This document shows, one piece after another, positions 18,847-27,011 of a stretch of 64,000 bases of DNA. The notes beneath the pieces were generated by a model. It saw only the letters and a program-made list of their open reading frames with translations. It did not search any database and was not told the origin of the DNA. The first letter of the stretch is position 1, and each line of letters begins with the position of its first letter. Source of the stretch: Acidovorax sp. Leaf78. Lineage in GTDB: Bacteria; Pseudomonadota; Gammaproteobacteria; Burkholderiales; Burkholderiaceae_C. The translations under genes and the position numbers were made by a program. Location: the NCBI RefSeq assembly GCF_001422735.1, contig NZ_LMLZ01000021.1, forward strand, positions 324,447-388,446, read 5' to 3'.

Positions 18847-19293
18847 ATGAGCGCACAACACACACACGCACCAGCACCTGCACACCATGCGCACGGTGAT
18901 CATGGCCACGGCCATGACGACCACCATGGCGATGTGGGCCCCCACAGCAGCCTGCGCGAATACGCGATCGGCTTCGTGCTGTCGGTCATCCTCACCGCCA
19001 TTCCGTTCTGGCTGGTGATGGCCAAGGTGATCGCCGACCGCAACACCGCCGTGCTGGTGCTGGGCGCCTTCGCGGTGGTGCAGATCCTGGTGCACATGGT
19101 GTACTTCCTGCACATGAACGGCAAGGTCGAAGGCGGCTGGACGCTGCTGTCCACCATCTTCACTGTGGTGTTCGTCGCCATCGCGATCAGCGGCACCTTG
19201 TGGGTCATGTTCCACATGAACAGCAACATGATGCCCGACCACCCCACGCCCACGCCGCCCAAGCACGAGGCGACCGGGCACAACACGCCTTGA
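18847..19293 (+). CDS. cyoD: Cytochrome bo3-type ubiquinol oxidase subunit IV
   Basis: 148 aa. A His-rich N-terminus (about 5-30) and a Pro/His tail flank the three-helix CyoD core (SLREYAIGFVLSVILTAIPFWL, then VQILVHMVYFLHMN). It is longer than the E. coli subunit because of the His-rich ends, which could bind metal; that role is a guess. Its stop overlaps the SURF1 TTG start. Confidence 0.92.
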   Translation: MSAQHTHAPAPAHHAHGDHGHGHDDHHGDVGPHSSLREYAIGFVLSVILTAIPFWLVMAKVIADRNTAVLVLGAFAVVQILVHMVYFLHMNGKVEGGWTLLSTIFTVVFVAIAISGTLWVMFHMNSNMMPDHPTPTPPKHEATGHNTP

Positions 19294-20171
19294 CCACTGC
19301 GCCGTCCTTCGTGGCACGCCCCGCCGCGCACCGCGCGCTGCGCCGGGCCGTGCTGCTGGTGGTCGGCATCGCGCTGTTCCTGGGCTTTGTGGCCCTGGGG
19401 ACGTGGCAGGTACAGCGGCGGGTATGGAAGCTCGATCTCATCGAGCGCGTGGACCAGCGCGTCCACGCGGCCCCGGTCCCCCTGCCCTCGGCAAGCGAAT
19501 GGCCCGGCATCGACGCTGCGCGCCATGAGTACCTTCCGGTCACCGTCCGCGGACACTGGCTGCCGGGCAAGACCGTGCTCACCCAGGCCGTGACGGCCCT
19601 GGGGTCGGGCTTCTGGGTCGTCAGCGCCTTGCAGCAGGACGACGGCACGGCGGTGCTGGTCAACCGCGGCTTCATACCGCAAGAGCAGCGCGCCGCGTGG
19701 CCTCCGTCCGACCCCGCGACGTCGACCACAACCCCTTCTGCACCGCCCTCCCCCGTCACCGTGCAGGGCCTGATCCGCATGACGGAACCCAAGGGCGGCT
19801 TCCTGCGCAGCAACGACCCTGCGCAGCAACGTTGGTTCTCCCGCGATGTGGCGGCCATCGCGCAGGCACTGCAGCTGGGCCACGCGGCACCCTTTTTCAT
19901 CGACGCCGGCCTGCCCACCGCCGGCACACGAGCGCTGACCGCCGAGGCCGTCGAGGTGGCAGGCGCCGCTGCAACCGCCAGCACCCCATGGCCCCGCGCA
20001 GGCATGACCACCATCCGCTTTCCGAACAGCCACCTGGTCTACGCCATCACCTGGTACGGCCTGGCCATGATGGTCGTGGGCGCGGCCTGGCTGGTGGTGC
20101 GCTACGAGCGCCGTGCAGGCCTGAACGGCGGCGGCGCTGCCAACGCAGGCCTGGGCGGCACAGGCCGGTAG
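19290..20171 (+). CDS. SURF1 family oxidase assembly protein
   Basis: 293 aa from a TTG at 19290 that overlaps the cyoD stop (TTGA); a GTG at 19311 is an alternative. Typical SURF1 layout: N-terminal membrane helix (FLGFVALGTWQVQRR), a periplasmic domain with RGHWLPGKTVL and VLVNRGFIP, and a C-terminal helix starting HLVYAITWYGLA. SURF1 proteins aid haem a insertion or assembly of haem-copper oxidases. Here it is translationally coupled to a quinol oxidase operon. Confidence 0.85.
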   Translation: MTTAPSFVARPAAHRALRRAVLLVVGIALFLGFVALGTWQVQRRVWKLDLIERVDQRVHAAPVPLPSASEWPGIDAARHEYLPVTVRGHWLPGKTVLTQAVTALGSGFWVVSALQQDDGTAVLVNRGFIPQEQRAAWPPSDPATSTTTPSAPPSPVTVQGLIRMTEPKGGFLRSNDPAQQRWFSRDVAAIAQALQLGHAAPFFIDAGLPTAGTRALTAEAVEVAGAAATASTPWPRAGMTTIRFPNSHLVYAITWYGLAMMVVGAAWLVVRYERRAGLNGGGAANAGLGGTGR

Positions 20172-20183
20172 ACTCCGCCCACC

Positions 20184-21536
20184 ATGCCCCTGCAACGCAT
20201 CGCCAAAAGCGGTGAACTTCTGCGCAGCAGCCCGCGCGCTGCCGATGCCGCCGCCGGCATCAAGAACCTGCAGCAGCTCATTCAGCTGCGCTGGATGGCT
20301 GTCATCGGCCAGATCTTCACCATCGAGGTGGCGCACCACAGCCTGCGGCTGAGCATTCCGCTGGTGCCGATGCTGCTGGTGGTGGCCTGCCTGGCCGTGT
20401 TCAACGTGGTCAGCCTGCTGCGGCTGCGCATGGGCGTGCAGGTGCGCAATGTGGAGGTGTTCCTCGCGCTGCTGGTGGACGTGGCCGTGCTCACCACCCA
20501 GCTGTACCTGAGCGGCGGCACCAGCAACCCTTTCGTCTTCTTGTACCTGCTGCAGATCGCCCTGGGCGCCATCCTGCTGCGCGGCGCCTACATCTGGACC
20601 ATGGTGGCCATCACGGCCGTGTGCTTTGGAGCGCTGGCCACCTACCACCTGCCGCTGGAGCTGCCGCAGGACCTGCACCAGGGCCTGTCCAGCCTGTACG
20701 TCATCGGGCTGCTGGTGTGCTTCGTGCTCAACGCCATCCTGGTCGTGGTGTTCATCACCCGCATCAACCTGAACCTGCGCGAGCGCGACGCCCGCCTGGC
20801 CGCCGCGCGCCGCCGCCGGGTGGAAGAAGAACACATCGTGCGCATGGGCCTGCTGGCCTCGGGCGCAGCCCACGAGCTGGGCACGCCCCTGTCCACGCTC
20901 GCCGTGATCCTGGGCGACTGGCAGCACGATGCAGAGCTGATGGCCGACCCGGTACTGCGCGAAGACATCGACGAGATGCGCACCCAAGTGCAGCGCTGCA
21001 AGGGCATCGTGAGCGGCATCCTGCTGTCCGCTGGCGAGGCTCGCGGCGAGCATTCGGAGCAGACCACCGTGTGCAAGTTCGTGGACGCGCTGGCCGAGGA
21101 ATGGCGCACCACGCGCTCCATCCCGGCGTTCTCGTACCACAACGACTTCGGCGACGACACGCCCATGGTGTCGGACACCACGTTGAAGCAGATGGTTTTC
21201 AATGTGCTGGACAATGCACGGGACGCCTCGCCCCAGTGGGTGGAACTGCTCATCACCCGCGACGACGCAGCGGAAGCGCCAGCGCTGTGCATCACCGTCA
21301 ACGACGCAGGCCCCGGCTTTGCGCCCGGCATGCTGGACCACCTGGGCGAGCCCTACCAGTCCACCAAGCAGCGGCCGGGCAGCGGACTCGGCCTGTACCT
21401 GGTGATGAACGTGGCGCGCACCCTGGGCGGCAGCGTGTCGGCCCGCAACCGGGCGGCGGCGGGCGGCGCGCAAGTGAGCATCCGCCTGCCCCTGGCGGCC
21501 ATCGTGCTGCCCAAGGCGCACCGGCCCGCGGGCTGA
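20184..21536 (+). CDS. regB: Redox-sensing sensor histidine kinase, RegB/PrrB type
   Basis: 450 aa, about six N-terminal membrane helices. The quinone-sensing motif of RegB, GGTSNPF, is at 111-117 before FLYLLQI. The phosphorylated His230 lies in GAAHELGTPLSTLAVI. Cys272 in the QRCKG segment corresponds in position to the redox-active Cys of Rhodobacter RegB. The N box is FNVLDNARDAS (339-349), with glycine boxes NDAGPGF and GSGLGL. It probably autophosphorylates under reducing or low-oxygen conditions and passes phosphate to RegA. It begins 12 bp after the SURF1 gene, linking respiratory sensing to the cyo oxidase. Confidence 0.88.
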   Translation: MPLQRIAKSGELLRSSPRAADAAAGIKNLQQLIQLRWMAVIGQIFTIEVAHHSLRLSIPLVPMLLVVACLAVFNVVSLLRLRMGVQVRNVEVFLALLVDVAVLTTQLYLSGGTSNPFVFLYLLQIALGAILLRGAYIWTMVAITAVCFGALATYHLPLELPQDLHQGLSSLYVIGLLVCFVLNAILVVVFITRINLNLRERDARLAAARRRRVEEEHIVRMGLLASGAAHELGTPLSTLAVILGDWQHDAELMADPVLREDIDEMRTQVQRCKGIVSGILLSAGEARGEHSEQTTVCKFVDALAEEWRTTRSIPAFSYHNDFGDDTPMVSDTTLKQMVFNVLDNARDASPQWVELLITRDDAAEAPALCITVNDAGPGFAPGMLDHLGEPYQSTKQRPGSGLGLYLVMNVARTLGGSVSARNRAAAGGAQVSIRLPLAAIVLPKAHRPAG

Positions 21537-21682
21537 GCGGTGCGGCGCCCCGCAGCGTCGAGGCCCCAGGGCGACAATGCCTGCCAAGCGGCTGCAGCCA
21601 GCCGAGCGCAATGCAGCGACGGAGACAGCCCAGACAGACAAAGAGAGAAATAGAGAGAGAGGACGAACCACCCGGACCCGCC

Positions 21683-22345
21683 ATGCAACCCAGCAAAAGC
21701 AGCAACTCCATCAGCACCGACAACACCGTCAACCTCGCTACCGGCAACGGCGCAGCCGCGTCCCAACCCGCGGCTGACTCCGGCGCGGACGCGGGCACCA
21801 AGGCGCCAGTCACCGAAAAGCCCCTGCTGCTGATCGTGGAAGACGACGAGGCCTTTGCGCGCACGCTGGCCCGCTCCTTCGAGCGGCGTGGTTACCGCGT
21901 CCTGCAGGCCGCCAGCCTGCCCGAGGTCGAGGCCGTGCTGACCCAGCACACGCCGGGCTACGCCGTGGTGGACCTGAAACTCAAGGGCGATGCCTCGGGC
22001 CTGGCCTGCGTACAGAAGCTGCATGCCGCCAGCGAAGGCATGCTCATCGTCGTGCTGACCGGCTTTGCCAGCATCGCCACCGCCGTGGAAGCCGTGAAGC
22101 TGGGCGCCTGCCACTATCTGGCCAAGCCATCGAACACCGACGACATCGAGGCCGCCTTCGGCTTGAAGGCAGGCGACACCGAGGTGGACGTGACCAACCG
22201 GTCCAGCTCGCTCAAGACGCTGGAGTGGGAACGCATTCACGAGGTGCTGGCGGAGACGGGGTTCAATATCTCGGAAACGGCACGGAGGCTGGGGATGCAC
22301 CGCAGGACGTTGGCGCGGAAGCTTGAGAAACAGCAAGTGAGCTGA
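21683..22345 (+). CDS. regA: Response regulator, RegA/PrrA type
   Basis: 220 aa. Receiver domain from about 47: acidic pair Asp54/Asp55, phospho-acceptor Asp97 in VVDLKLKGDASG, Thr126 and Lys148. The C-terminal Fis-type helix-turn-helix is at about 181-216 (NISETARRLGMHRRTLARKL), the RegA layout. A low-complexity Ser/Asn/Ala N-terminus of about 45 residues is longer than in typical RegA. The ATG at 21683 follows a purine-rich GAGAGAGAGGACG leader. Likely targets include the cyo promoter, but no RegA site was identified. Confidence 0.87.
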   Translation: MQPSKSSNSISTDNTVNLATGNGAAASQPAADSGADAGTKAPVTEKPLLLIVEDDEAFARTLARSFERRGYRVLQAASLPEVEAVLTQHTPGYAVVDLKLKGDASGLACVQKLHAASEGMLIVVLTGFASIATAVEAVKLGACHYLAKPSNTDDIEAAFGLKAGDTEVDVTNRSSSLKTLEWERIHEVLAETGFNISETARRLGMHRRTLARKLEKQQVS

Positions 22346-22467
22346 GCAAGACGCCTACAAGTTCCCCGGTCCGGACCAGTCTGTCGCGGCGCCGGAGCAG
22401 TGATCGAAGGCGACTTCGTGGTCATCGCCCGTCCTTCCAAGTGGGTTGAGAACAGGCGGCACGGACC

Positions 22468-23541
22468 CTACCGCGCAGGCACCCCACCCTGCCACTGCCC
22501 CCAGTTCCGCACGATGTGGTCCACCACCCGCGTGCCCACCAGCGCCACGTTCTCCACCGTCTCGGCAAAGCCCCCTGCCGTCTCACCCGGCGCCGGGTCC
22601 AGGTGCTGCAGCGTGGTCTCATTCGGGTTGCCCTGGTCAAAATTGACCGCGCCGCGCAGGCTCATCAGGCGGTCGGTGCCGTGGGTGCGCTTGACCACCA
22701 GAGAGATGGCGGCAGCTTCCATTTCGGTGATGACATAGTCATCGGCGCCGTAAAGCTTCGCGATGTATTGGGCCTGGCGGGACATGCCGGGGCCGTGGAA
22801 GAACGTGTCGCCAGTCATGTGGGTGCCACTGGTCACTGCGGGGCTGCGGCGGGCCGCTGTGTCGGGGTAGCGCAGGCGGTAGGTGCGGGCGCTGTCCGAG
22901 TCCTTGAGGGGCATGTCCACCGTGAGGTTCATGGCCCAGTCCACCAGCAGTGGGTTCATTTGAATGCGGCGGTATTCCTCGTAGCCCTTGCGCGGCATGA
23001 AGGTGGGGGCGCCGGGGGTGTTCTCTTCAGGCGCCCAGCGGTGGCCCAGGTCGTAGTCCACCAGCCAGGTGCCCCAGCTCACATCGGCGATGGTGCCGCG
23101 CTGCGGCGGCGTGCCGGCCACGCCGGAGATCACGTAGTACGACTGCGCGAAGTCGAACTTCGGGTTCAGCAGGATGGCCTGCATGGACGATGACGAGTTG
23201 ACCTTGCCCATGCCCAGCACGGCACCGCAGACACCATCGGTGTTGCAGTACACGGGGCGCAGGGCGCCGGGCACGGTGATGGGGGTGGCGTCTTTCCAGT
23301 ACCGCTCGTACCAGTGCTGGAACTCGCCCGCGCGGTCGCCGGTGTTCTTGCCGATCTCGAACATGGCGGCGACGAAGACTTTGACGCGGATGGGCGCGTC
23401 CTCCGCATGGGCGCCGGTGGTTGCTGACGGGGGCGCGCTTGCGCAGCCTGCCAGGGTGGTGGCGGCCAGCACCGGCAGCAGCCAGCGCGTGGGTTGGAAA
23501 GAGAGGCAGGAGGAGAGCGAGAAAAGGGAGAAGGAGCGCAT
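22468..23541 (-). CDS. Purine nucleoside permease (NUP) family lipoprotein
   Basis: 357 aa. A lipoprotein-type signal (LAATTLAGC, Cys33) is followed by a NUP-family domain: VKVFVAAMFEIGKNTG, VYCNTDGVCGAVLGMGKVNSS, VSGVAGTPPQRGTIADVSWG and EMEAAAISL. The family name comes from fungal nucleoside transport, but the fold is related to nucleoside phosphorylases and no membrane helices exist beyond the signal, so a periplasmic nucleoside-binding or cleaving protein is more plausible. The start at 23541 is chosen for its signal peptide. The ankyrin gene lies 161 bp upstream on the same strand. Confidence 0.7.
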   Translation of the reverse strand: MRSFSLFSLSSCLSFQPTRWLLPVLAATTLAGCASAPPSATTGAHAEDAPIRVKVFVAAMFEIGKNTGDRAGEFQHWYERYWKDATPITVPGALRPVYCNTDGVCGAVLGMGKVNSSSSMQAILLNPKFDFAQSYYVISGVAGTPPQRGTIADVSWGTWLVDYDLGHRWAPEENTPGAPTFMPRKGYEEYRRIQMNPLLVDWAMNLTVDMPLKDSDSARTYRLRYPDTAARRSPAVTSGTHMTGDTFFHGPGMSRQAQYIAKLYGADDYVITEMEAAAISLVVKRTHGTDRLMSLRGAVNFDQGNPNETTLQHLDPAPGETAGGFAETVENVALVGTRVVDHIVRNWGQWQGGVPAR

Positions 23542-23702
23542 CGAAGACACCTTGGCAAGAAGAGAGAGCGTTGCCGCGCCGGGTTTGGCGTGCACATGCA
23601 TGGCAACCAGCAGGCAGGCCACCGGCAGCGCAAGAAATGCGCCATTGTGCGCCGCGATGCGATGGCGTTGCAGTACTGCTGCCGTGCTGGTGACGTGTCG
23701 GA

Positions 23703-24149
23703 TCAGCGGGGCCGGTAGCGCTGGAGCAGGGCTGCAATCGCCTTGCCGTCTTCGTCCTGGCGGCGTTCTGCACGCATGCGGGCGGTGTTGCCCATCCAAC
23801 CCGTGATGTCGGGGTCGGCACCATGGGCGAGCAGCAGCTCCACCATCTCGGGGTAGTCGCGCCGCACGGCCAAGCAAAGCGGCGTCTCGCCAATCATGGG
23901 CTCGTCGTGCGCGTTGACGACTGCGCCCTGCTGGATCAGCCACTCTGCCGCGCGGTAGTGGTCGCCCTCCACCGCGTAGTGCAGCGGGGTGCGGCCCAGG
24001 TCGTCGAAGGTGCTCAGCGCATGGCTGTCCGCGGCCAGCAGGCGGCGCATCTCGTCGCAGTTGCCTTCGGCGGCGGCGCGGTGCAGGCGCTCGCGCTCAA
24101 ACCAGGCGTCGTCGTCTTGGTCGTGGTCGTTGTGGTTCAGGTGGCCCAT
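23703..24149 (-). CDS. Small ankyrin-repeat protein
   Basis: 148 aa, about three ankyrin repeats: LHRAAAEGNCDEMRRLL, GRTPLHYAVEGDHYRAAEWLIQQGAVVN, and ETPLCLAVRRDYPEMVELLLAHGADPD. The N-terminus is His/Asp-rich. Likely a cytosolic protein-binding module; the partner is unknown. The ATG at 24149 fits the start of the acidic leader. It is divergent from tetR, whose palindromic operator lies in the 92-bp gap and could also control this gene. Confidence 0.75.
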   Translation of the reverse strand: MGHLNHNDHDQDDDAWFERERLHRAAAEGNCDEMRRLLAADSHALSTFDDLGRTPLHYAVEGDHYRAAEWLIQQGAVVNAHDEPMIGETPLCLAVRRDYPEMVELLLAHGADPDITGWMGNTARMRAERRQDEDGKAIAALLQRYRPR

Positions 24150-24204
24150 GGTCAAGCGTACCGGGTGAACTGGAGGTGGTGGCAATCGATTGAGGGCAAG
24201 CCCT

Positions 24205-24232
24205 AATGCACATGAATTAATTCAAGTGCATT
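24205..24232. promoter_or_regulatory. 28-bp near-perfect palindrome, probable TetR operator
   Basis: Arms AATGCAC...TGAATT and AATTCA...GTGCATT are centred at 24218/24219; only one symmetric pair mismatches (24212 and 24225). It ends 9 bp before the tetR ATG at 24242 and sits in the divergent gap with the ankyrin gene. Position and symmetry are typical of autorepression by a dimeric TetR protein. Confidence 0.8.
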
Positions 24233-24241
24233 ATCCACCCC

Positions 24242-24922
24242 ATGAACTCTGCCCTTGTCTCGCCCGTTACCGACCTGCCAGCCCCCTCCCCGACCGACCC
24301 GCAGGCCACTCGCACACGCCTGATCGAAGAGGCCGTGCAGCTTATGGCGCGCGAGGGAATGAATGCGGTGTCGCTGCGGCGCATCGTGATCGCGGCGGGG
24401 GCGCAGAACCCTTCGGCGCTGCACTACCACTTTGGTGGGCGTGATGAGTTGGTGGCGGCCATTGCCAGCTATCTGCAGCAGTGGCTGGAGCCCCGGGCCT
24501 GTGCGCGGCTGCAGGCCCTGGAGGGCCAGGCGCAGCCCTACACCGTGCGCGATGTGGTGGAGGCCGCCTTCGGCCCTGTGATCGCCATGCTGAGCGCGCC
24601 CGCGCTGGGGCGCGATGCGGTCAACTTCATCGGGCGGCTGGGGTGGGACTATGGCGAAAAGGGGCAGGAGATCTCGGCCGCCCTGCACCGCCGCACGCTG
24701 GAGCTGACGCTGGCGCGGCTGCAGGCGCTGATGCCCGCCGTGGGGCGCGAGACGATCCAGTTCCGCCTGCTGCTGACCATGAACGCGGTGTACTACGGCA
24801 TCTCGTACCGCAGCTACATGCGGCGCTCGCCCTTTGGTGCCATGGACCTGTCGATGCCCGGCAACGAGGCGCGCGAGCAAGAAGAATTCCTCGACTACCT
24901 GGTGGCGGGGTTGAGCGGCTAA
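24242..24922 (+). CDS. TetR family transcriptional regulator
   Basis: 226 aa. N-terminal helix-turn-helix at about 23-70 (TRTRLIEEAVQLMAREGMNAVSLRRI, then NPSALHYHFGGRDELV), followed by a mostly helical ligand-binding domain, LEPRACARLQ onward. A repressor that probably binds the palindrome just upstream of its own start. Downstream, in the same direction, are two exported hydrolases that may be its targets; the ligand is unknown. Confidence 0.85.
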   Translation: MNSALVSPVTDLPAPSPTDPQATRTRLIEEAVQLMAREGMNAVSLRRIVIAAGAQNPSALHYHFGGRDELVAAIASYLQQWLEPRACARLQALEGQAQPYTVRDVVEAAFGPVIAMLSAPALGRDAVNFIGRLGWDYGEKGQEISAALHRRTLELTLARLQALMPAVGRETIQFRLLLTMNAVYYGISYRSYMRRSPFGAMDLSMPGNEAREQEEFLDYLVAGLSG

Positions 24923-25008
24923 CAAAGCCTCCCTGGCGCCGTTGTTCTGCCCTGCCGTACTGGCAGCACTGTCTGCAACACAAGCGCCGGGCCAAAGAGG
25001 CTTTGTTA
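24920..25008. repeat. 89-bp element bounded by 12-bp perfect inverted repeats
   Basis: TAACAAAGCCTC (24920-24931) and GAGGCTTTGTTA (24997-25008) are exact inverted repeats. Pairing extends imperfectly inward (TGGCGCC against CGCCGGGCCA). The left arm contains the tetR stop codon. There is no T-run, so it is not a standard terminator; it could be a small mobile-element remnant or a structured RNA. Confidence 0.6.
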
Positions 25009-25042
25009 ACCGCTTTGAACCCCCTGTGATGAACCTGCGCGT

Positions 25043-25064
25043 GTGCGTTGCCTGGGCAACGCAC
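25043..25064. promoter_or_regulatory. 22-bp palindrome upstream of the hydrolase pair
   Basis: GTGCGTTGCC-TG-GGCAACGCAC: 10-bp perfect arms around a two-base centre. It lies 67 bp before the lipoprotein hydrolase start. It is either an operator or a hairpin in the leader; its sequence differs from the TetR palindrome, so a different protein would bind. Confidence 0.45.
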
Positions 25065-25130
25065 CTGCAGCGTCAGCCTGCGCCCATTTTTTCCATGCCA
25101 GTTTCAACCACCACCACGGAGACAACAACG

Positions 25131-27011
25131 ATGACAACCAACCAATCCAACACCACTACCACTGCCCTGCCCGGCATGCCCGGGCGCCGCACCCTGCTGG
25201 GCTTGGCCGTGGCCACCGCCCTCACCGCCTGCGGCGGTGGCGGGCAGGCGCTGGTGGATGGCGGCGCCACCACCACCGGTGATTTCACCATCAGCACGCA
25301 CGAGCTGGCCAGCCGCGCCAAAGCGGCGCGCACACCGGGCACGGCAGGCGTCACCGTGGCGGCGGGCAGCAAGCTGGCCACGCAGTTCGGCGCTGCAGGG
25401 CCGGACCTGAACCGGGTGCGCTACACACGCTACGGGCTGGCGGCCAACGTGGGCAAGCCGGTGGATGCGGTGCTGGTGGCCACGCCGGGCACGCTGGCCG
25501 CGTCGCACAGCTACCTGATCCTGGCCGAGAACCTGGTGCGCCGCATGTGGGCCGACCACCAGGCGGTGGTGGAGGTGTGGGGCGTGGACCGCCGCTCCGT
25601 GGCGCTGCAGGACATGGAGGGCCTGCAGATCGCCGAGCGCGAACGCGATGCGGCGCTGGGCCTGAATTTTCTGTACGGCGGCGAGCTGGGGCTGCCGCTG
25701 CCGGCCCAGCTCTCGCGGCGCGCGGTGTTCCACGAAAGCCGCGAGATCCCCTTCCTCGCGGACTGGACGCCGCAGGTGCATTCGCTGGACCTGGACGCGG
25801 TGGTGACGCAGGCGCACACGGTGGCGCGCAATGGCAATGTCTTCTTGGGCGGGCATTCGGCGGGCACGGGCTTTGTGGCGCGCTATGCGGCCACGGACTT
25901 CAACCTCTCGGGCACGGGGCCGGCGCAGCCGGGCTACGCCAAGCTCCGGGGGCTGGTGCTGTTCGAGGGGCCGGGCGGTGCGCTGGCAACGAGCGCGCCC
26001 ACGGCGGCGCAGCTCGATGCGGTGGTGCGCGCGGCCGATGGGGGGCTGTATGCGGCCGTGGCCTCGGGGGCGGAGCCTGGCTTTGTCTCGCGCCCGGGCC
26101 TCACGCCGCGCGTGAGCGCATCGACCGAGATCGCGGGCATGCAGATGGCCTTCGAGGGCACGATCAACGGCACGCAAGCACTGCTACAGGCGGACCAGGG
26201 GGGCGTGGCGGGCAACAACGTCTACAGCCGCGTGGCGGACTTCACCAAGCGCGATTTTCCCGTGACGGCGGGCGCGGCGATTGGCACCTTCATGGACGAC
26301 GACAACCTGCAGCGCACGGTGTTCTATTCTGTGTCGATGGGCGCCCTGGGCCCGGCGCGGGCCGACGGCCTGCGCACCTGGCTGGACAACACCGACCCGC
26401 TGCCGCCATCGGCATTCCGAGACTTCGGCCCGCAGCCGGCCACGCTGGTGGCCAACCCGCCCGCCTGGGGCAAGGAGGTGGAGCCCACCAACCTCCAGCG
26501 CCTGTCGCGCGCGCTGTACCTGGGCAACACCACCTACAGCGACTGGTACTACCCCAGCTCGGGCCTGCTGCTCGCCAATGCCGAGGGCAGCGGCGGCGCC
26601 AACCTGGGGCTGGACACCAGCGCCCTGTCGCTGCCCGTGGCCCTAGGCGGGCGTGGCCGCGCCGACATCGTGAACCAGACGCAGGCCAAGAAGATCGACA
26701 TCCCCGTCATCGCTTTTGGCGGCACCAATGGCCTCACACCCGTGGCCGGCATCTGGCGCGGCTTTGCCGAGGCGATTGCGCCCTGCGCCGCAGCCAGTTG
26801 CAAGGCCGGCATGGCGCGCACGCCCGCCGGCCAGCCCACGCTGGTCGCCAACCGCCAGTACGGCGGGGTGGAGGGCGGCTTCGAGGTGCACATGAGCGAG
26901 GGCTATTCGCACGTGGACATCGTGATGGCCGACGACGATGCGACGAACAACGTGATCCGGCCGCTGGCGGCCTTCATGAAGCGCAACGCGAGCGCCGGGG
27001 GTGCCAAGTGA
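25131..27011 (+). CDS. Exported alpha/beta-hydrolase-like lipoprotein
   Basis: 626 aa. The signal GRRTLLGLAVATALTACGGGG contains a lipobox (LTAC) and an RR pair, so Tat or Sec export to an envelope lipoprotein is plausible. A nucleophile elbow GHSAG occurs in NVFLGGHSAGTGFVARYAATDF (near residue 240), with GLVLFEGPGG later, indicating an alpha/beta hydrolase fold. No family with a defined substrate was recognised. The ATG at 25131 has GGAG 9 bp upstream. The stop overlaps the next gene (TGATG), so the two hydrolases are made together. Confidence 0.7.
   Translation: MTTNQSNTTTTALPGMPGRRTLLGLAVATALTACGGGGQALVDGGATTTGDFTISTHELASRAKAARTPGTAGVTVAAGSKLATQFGAAGPDLNRVRYTRYGLAANVGKPVDAVLVATPGTLAASHSYLILAENLVRRMWADHQAVVEVWGVDRRSVALQDMEGLQIAERERDAALGLNFLYGGELGLPLPAQLSRRAVFHESREIPFLADWTPQVHSLDLDAVVTQAHTVARNGNVFLGGHSAGTGFVARYAATDFNLSGTGPAQPGYAKLRGLVLFEGPGGALATSAPTAAQLDAVVRAADGGLYAAVASGAEPGFVSRPGLTPRVSASTEIAGMQMAFEGTINGTQALLQADQGGVAGNNVYSRVADFTKRDFPVTAGAAIGTFMDDDNLQRTVFYSVSMGALGPARADGLRTWLDNTDPLPPSAFRDFGPQPATLVANPPAWGKEVEPTNLQRLSRALYLGNTTYSDWYYPSSGLLLANAEGSGGANLGLDTSALSLPVALGGRGRADIVNQTQAKKIDIPVIAFGGTNGLTPVAGIWRGFAEAIAPCAAASCKAGMARTPAGQPTLVANRQYGGVEGGFEVHMSEGYSHVDIVMADDDATNNVIRPLAAFMKRNASAGGAK

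Noticed and set aside
15942-21671. Several antisense frames of 400-920 codons across cyoA to regA
   Set aside because: They mirror strongly conserved oxidase and kinase genes and show His/Gln/Asp-rich nonsense translation.
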